Part shown: positions 40,268-43,425 of the stretch, piece after piece
How positions within the stretch are numbered: the first letter of the stretch is position 1
Layout of the letters: each line of letters starts with the position of its first letter
Source of the DNA: Blattamonas nauphoetae
Lineage: Eukaryota > Preaxostyla > Oxymonadida
Assembly: GCA_033064195.1 (NCBI GenBank)
Contig: JARBJD010000483.1
Coordinates: forward strand, 1-43,425
Length of the DNA: 43,425 bases
Direction: 5' to 3'
Notes under the pieces: model-generated
What the model was told of the DNA's origin: nothing
What the model saw: only the letters and a program-made list of their open reading frames with translations
The model's database searches: none
Program-made: the position numbers and the translations under genes

Positions 40268-41296
40268 TCAACTGCTGAAATACATTACGTCAGTTTGACC
40301 TAGTGTAGCGCTTAAATTATGTTCATTCGGAAGTGTATCCAACACTCGAGGTCCTGTATAGTCAACTGGATTCCATGTTCGTGCGAATGCTGCCACCATA
40401 TTTTCACCACTATGGAGTATTGTATACACAGGAGCAATAAGGCATTCTGGAGTGATATTATTTCCCCTAAGTAAATCAAAACCAGCAGCTCTTGGATTGT
40501 GATATGAATTCAAGCGTTTAGGTACAATCTTCATAAATGATTTCTTTTTCAGTAAACCATTCGGATCAGCAAAGAAGTTATAATCCCAAAAGTCGCTCAG
40601 AAATGGAATTAGTATTCCTCGATTCATATGAGTCGCTAATCCTGAACGAATCTTTGCGAAATCACCAAGAGAATACACCCCGAATGCTTGGTTTGGTTGA
40701 CCAGTTGCTGTACTTGAACAACGAATTTTTAGGAATTTCATAGCTTCATTCGCAATCCACAATGACACTTGATATGGACTAATTTCATCAGGTGGCAAAT
40801 CAGGATTGTCGTTCCATATTTTTGTCTTCTTAAACTCCTTCCATTGTGCATCTATTCTCGGACGTTCAAGCATCTTAAATGTTGCATACTTTTGTTGTTT
40901 TCGTTCTTGTTTTGTCGGATTTGCAGCTGTCCAAGCGTTTCGATACAAGCCTTCACGTCTCTTCGCAATCTTTCCACCATTCCAATAGCGTTCAATCCCA
41001 TTCTTGTCAACCACTATCACATCGTCATTGTAACCATCTCCATCTCTGTCTTCCACAAGTACATTCCAACCACCATATCGTTTCGGATTTGACTCAATCC
41101 TTGCTTGAGCACTTCGAGCAGAACGAAATGCATCTTCATCTCTGAGATCATAATCCTGTTCTGTTAGTATGTTACTCGCTGCATGTCTGGCTAGTTTATC
41201 TTTGGTGCTTTGTTTGAAGGGATTGACGCCTTTCTTCCTTTTCGATTGTGTAGGATTTCTTTGTTGAATCTGTTGAAGTATTTTTTGATCGTTCAT
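40268..41296 (-). CDS. 342-aa virus-like protein with acidic DxDGDG loop, copy 2 version
   Basis: A basic N-terminus (QSKRKKGVNPFKQSTKDK), then NVLVEDRDGDGYNDDVIVVD followed by KNG, resembling a calcium-binding DxDxDG loop or the repeated DGDG-x-x-D motif of beta-propeller/dockerin-type proteins. The C-terminal half has helical blocks (PYQVSLWIANEAMKFLKI) and ends NLSATLGQTDVMYFSS. It occupies the place of the 306-aa gene of copy 1, with only weak similarity. Function unknown. Divergent from the ATPase, with only 34 bp between the two start codons. Confidence 0.7.
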   Translation of the reverse strand: MNDQKILQQIQQRNPTQSKRKKGVNPFKQSTKDKLARHAASNILTEQDYDLRDEDAFRSARSAQARIESNPKRYGGWNVLVEDRDGDGYNDDVIVVDKNGIERYWNGGKIAKRREGLYRNAWTAANPTKQERKQQKYATFKMLERPRIDAQWKEFKKTKIWNDNPDLPPDEISPYQVSLWIANEAMKFLKIRCSSTATGQPNQAFGVYSLGDFAKIRSGLATHMNRGILIPFLSDFWDYNFFADPNGLLKKKSFMKIVPKRLNSYHNPRAAGFDLLRGNNITPECLIAPVYTILHSGENMVAAFARTWNPVDYTGPRVLDTLPNEHNLSATLGQTDVMYFSS

Positions 41297-41330
41297 TTAG
41301 TAAGAAATAAAATATTTAATTTGTAAATAA
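41297..41330. promoter_or_regulatory. Divergent promoter region between the 342-aa gene and the ATPase
   Basis: 34 bp separate the two starts. The minus-strand reading carries TTTATTTCTTACTAA before ATG, matching the shared motif; the plus strand is A/T-rich (AATATTTAATTTGTAAATAA). Both genes must be driven from this interval. Confidence 0.5.
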
Positions 41331-42218
41331 ATGTTTCATCAAAAACAAATCACACCAAGAAGAACCCAAGGAAGGAATTTAACACAAAGGATGTCGTACA
41401 ATTCATTCGATGATCTTTCAATTTCAGAATACGTCAATCAGAGACTGCAACAAGTGAAGACCACAAATGTCGGAAAAGAACTGCCAAGTGCTATTCATCA
41501 TGAACAACTGTTCAATCGCAATAGTGTGAATGTGCTTATTGGTACTAGAGGAAGTGGAAAGACCTATAATGTCCTCAGAGAACTACTGAAAGTCCAGGAA
41601 GTGCCACTCCAAAATGAGAGATTTCACTTATTTGTCTATGTTACAGATAAGCACAATGATGGTACTTTTCAACGATCCAAATCACTAATAAGGATTCCAA
41701 TAGTGAAGGTCAAATATAATGAGATTTTTGCGTTTCTTGAGAATCTTTCGACAGCTAAAGCAGCATACGAAGGAATCATCGATAATCATTGGGAAGAAAC
41801 AGTGACAGATCAGTCAAGGAAATCAATACTGAAAACACTCCATCTTGATTCATTTCGAGAACGTAATCTTCAAACGATGATACTCCTCGATGACTGTAGA
41901 AGAATCCTCAGTGAGCGAAGAACAAAAGCGAATCCCTCAATTCTGATGGACTTATTACTGGAGAATCGTCAACCAAAGTTCACATTCTTTCTCACCATTC
42001 ATGAACTGTTCTCATTGTCTCCAGATATGAAGTCAAACATTGATTCTTTGTGGATCTTTGGAGGCTTCAAGAATGAACGAATCAGAAGAGTTTTCATTCA
42101 ATTGAATGCCCCGATGGAATGCAAAGAGTTCTGGAGTACTTTTAAACAATTAACGAAGCAACAAGCAGCGATCTTTCGTTATGGTCAAACCGTTCACATT
42201 GAATACCTCATGGTTTAA
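41331..42218 (+). CDS. A32/FtsK-like genome-packaging ATPase, copy 2, intact
   Basis: 295 aa. After a basic N-terminal ~60 residues comes Walker A in NVLIGTRGSGKTYNVLRELL, then FHLFVYVTDKHND, Walker B in LQTMILLDDCRRILSER, and a later TIHELFSLSPDMKSNIDSLW with the polar residues expected for sensor motifs, followed by an arginine-bearing helix (FKNERIRRVFIQL). Size and motif order fit the A32-type packaging ATPase of double-jelly-roll viruses. It follows the divergent 34-bp promoter region and is followed by ~110 bp of A/T-rich sequence with repeated AAATGGTTT/AAATGATTT words. Confidence 0.88.
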   Translation: MFHQKQITPRRTQGRNLTQRMSYNSFDDLSISEYVNQRLQQVKTTNVGKELPSAIHHEQLFNRNSVNVLIGTRGSGKTYNVLRELLKVQEVPLQNERFHLFVYVTDKHNDGTFQRSKSLIRIPIVKVKYNEIFAFLENLSTAKAAYEGIIDNHWEETVTDQSRKSILKTLHLDSFRERNLQTMILLDDCRRILSERRTKANPSILMDLLLENRQPKFTFFLTIHELFSLSPDMKSNIDSLWIFGGFKNERIRRVFIQLNAPMECKEFWSTFKQLTKQQAAIFRYGQTVHIEYLMV

Positions 42219-42331
42219 AACGATTCTGATTTATTCAAAATGGTTTAGATATTTTTGGAATGGTTTCAAATGATTCCAAATGCATTAATGTTATTTTCAA
42301 AATGATTTTACAATTTTTTAATTCATTCTAA

Positions 42332-42664
42332 ATGAGTCGAACAGTTTTTGAACCATTTGAACCAGAACAGATTAATTTAGATTCAATTGAAAGTTTTCAG
42401 ATGTATTTAAACAAGAATGGAGAGATTCTGAAACGATATACAACGAATAAGCTCAACAAAATGATCAAGATTGACGGATACAGAATTACGAAAACCAAAG
42501 GAGTTATCGCACTTCGAAAGGACTATTATGGCGGTTCCTCAACGATGACTTACACTGATTCTCCACAAAAATATGATGAACTTATGTCTAGAATAACAGT
42601 GCTAGAAGACATTGTTAAACGTCTCGCTAATGCCATTGAATCTAAGAATCAACGTTGGGGTTAA
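42332..42664 (+). CDS. Unrecognised 110-aa virus-like protein
   Basis: Starts MSRTVFEPFEPEQINLDSIE. A basic central part (LKRYTTNKLNKMIKIDGYRI) is followed by a predicted C-terminal coiled coil (YDELMSRITVLEDIVKRLAN). It lies just after the ATPase and converges on the 91-aa gene with a 23-bp overlap of the coding ends. Not found in copy 1. Short coiled-coil proteins near capsid/packaging genes are often virion or attachment components, but nothing specific supports that here. Confidence 0.7.
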   Translation: MSRTVFEPFEPEQINLDSIESFQMYLNKNGEILKRYTTNKLNKMIKIDGYRITKTKGVIALRKDYYGGSSTMTYTDSPQKYDELMSRITVLEDIVKRLANAIESKNQRWG

Positions 42665-42917
42665 TTCTCAATGAATCCTGATCATCAACGGAATCAAGCA
42701 ATTGTCTCAAGCATTGTGAAACCAATTCATCATCCTTAATTATTTTTGTTGAAACTAATTGTATTAATCGCTTTTGTACATCACTCAATTGTGAATCAAA
42801 CTCTTGCTTCTTCAGTTGGTTTCGATAGTACCATTCTCTTTTGCTCAGGCGAATTGTATTCTTTGCATCACTTTCTGATTGATAAAACTTTGGTCGTCCT
42901 TTCACTTTTGTTGACAT
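42642..42917 (-). CDS. Unrecognised basic 91-aa virus-like protein
   Basis: Starts MSTKVKGRPKFYQSESDAKN. The first half is rich in Lys/Arg (RLSKREWYYRNQLKKQ) and the second is acidic-helical (DDELVSQCLRQLLDSVDDQD). The GRPKFY word resembles AT-hook-like basic patches, so DNA binding is conceivable but unproven. Promoter-like TTTTTTATTTCCGTAGAAAAG stands right before the start, which fixes it. Confidence 0.7.
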   Translation of the reverse strand: MSTKVKGRPKFYQSESDAKNTIRLSKREWYYRNQLKKQEFDSQLSDVQKRLIQLVSTKIIKDDELVSQCLRQLLDSVDDQDSLRINPNVDS

Positions 42918-42942
42918 CTTTTCTACGGAAATAAAAAATCAG
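42918..42942 (-). promoter_or_regulatory. Promoter-like motif of the 91-aa gene
   Basis: The minus strand reads GATTTTTTATTTCCGTAGAA a few bases before ATG, one of the clearest copies of the shared motif. Confidence 0.6.
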
Positions 42943-42984
42943 ATTTTAATTTAGGATTTCAATTTTTTATCCTGTAAGAAATAT

Positions 42985-43425
42985 ATGGAGCACTTATCAA
43001 AAAAGCTCATTAATGAATTTGCTCAAAAGCTGGGAGTTGATTGGGATTCTTTACCGTTGAAACGACTGATTGAAACTGCCAAGAATGCTCTCGTTCAGAA
43101 TGGTTTCAGAGGAGATATAAACAACACACATGAGATCGAACAATTCATCAGAACATTTACGGTTCGGAATCCTTTGATGGCACCAGTGATTCAGGAACTA
43201 ATGCAAAGACAGAATAACCAACCCATTAATGCACAACAAATTGATGCAAATGTTCAGCAGAAAAGAAAAACAATGGAGAATCAAATGAGACTGAACCAAG
43301 AGATCAGACAACGACGAATTGTACAACCAAATCAACAAGTCATTGAGCACGATCAAGAACAGAGAAGACAACGAAGAAGACACCAGCAGAATCTCAATCA
43401 AGAAACTGAGAATATGAACAACGAG
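42985..43425 (+). CDS. Gln/Arg-rich virus-like protein, cut by window end
   Basis: 147 codons are visible and the frame runs off the window. Starts MEHLSKKLINEFAQKLGVDW. The first ~75 residues look like a folded helical domain (LPLKRLIETAKNALVQNGFR; EIEQFIRTFTVRNPLMAPVI). After that the sequence becomes a low-complexity Gln/Arg/Asn coil (MENQMRLNQEIRQRR). Preceded by TTTTTTATCCTGTAAGAAAT, a match to the shared promoter motif. Family unknown; the second half suggests nucleic-acid or scaffold contacts. Confidence 0.7.
   Translation, partial: MEHLSKKLINEFAQKLGVDWDSLPLKRLIETAKNALVQNGFRGDINNTHEIEQFIRTFTVRNPLMAPVIQELMQRQNNQPINAQQIDANVQQKRKTMENQMRLNQEIRQRRIVQPNQQVIEHDQEQRRQRRRHQQNLNQETENMNNE

Larger units (their letters stand above)
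33967..43425. mobile_element. Virus-like element copy 2, continuing past the window
   Basis: Same gene order and orientation as copy 1 from the fibre through the ATPase, then three genes not present in copy 1. At least 9.5 kb lie in the window, and the right end is outside it. Nine genes look whole, one is cut by the window edge, and both capsid-like genes are broken, with a few breaks in total. Protein similarity to copy 1 is about 90% or more from the fibre to the ~200-aa gene but far lower from the next gene on, so the two are mosaics rather than simple duplicates. Family placement as for copy 1. Confidence 0.8.

Noticed and set aside
21348-43425. Classical Polinton/Maverick with protein-primed polymerase and retroviral-type integrase.
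   Set aside because: Neither gene is visible in either copy within the window; the wider label polinton-like / double-jelly-roll virus fossil is used instead.

Overview
The window reads as nuclear DNA of an anaerobic protist. Evidence for this is a decayed monomeric [FeFe]-hydrogenase gene, a host gene whose reading frame changes in the way short introns would cause, several classes of eukaryotic DNA transposon (pogo, TA-flanked foldback and MITE elements, hAT-type elements), and long minisatellites. A metamonad such as an oxymonad or parabasalid fits best, but that assignment is inference. Natural stop codons of the virus-like genes use TAA, TGA and TAG, so the standard genetic code is assumed.

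The left half (about 1-21,300) is host DNA littered with repeats. It holds an 18-bp minisatellite (1-1020), the hydrogenase pseudogene (about 1100-2338, minus), a nearly whole pogo/Tigger element with TA target duplication (3460-5472), a gene-poor stretch, a foldback element with 486-bp arms (7837-9389) directly abutting a 218-bp MITE (9392-9609), a WD-repeat-like host gene (9622-11330, minus) lying between inverted clusters of an AGATCTGCGTCTAGACC repeat, a 2.27-kb TIR element with an 8-bp duplication CTTCTTGA (12257-14524), a 30-bp minisatellite (15112-15260), and a degenerate long-period repeat field (about 17600-19760) into which a 948-bp hAT element (17719-18666, duplication ATTCTTTG) has landed.

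The right half (21,348 to the window end) holds two related virus-like elements in direct tandem orientation. They share one plan: an S74-type fibre/spike gene (+), a convergent 136-aa gene, two paralogous jelly-roll-like capsid genes, two small MAPG-start virion-type proteins, a ~200-aa protein, a 306- or 342-aa protein (all minus), and an A32/FtsK-like packaging ATPase (+). Copy 1 also has a primase-SF3 helicase gene (29766-32283). Copy 2 continues beyond the window with three further small genes. I class them as polinton-like / double-jelly-roll virus fossils; no protein-primed polymerase or integrase is visible here. Both copies are broken in some genes and intact in others, which points to recent arrival. 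Almost every gene is preceded by the same A/T-rich promoter-like motif, so the elements carry their own expression signals.

The most notable signals are a 514-bp block of perfect identity between two otherwise diverged copies (likely gene conversion), a mosaic boundary where near-identical genes give way to strongly divergent ones, the unusual pair of capsid-like paralogs, and an inverted repeat between the two copies that may be their termini.
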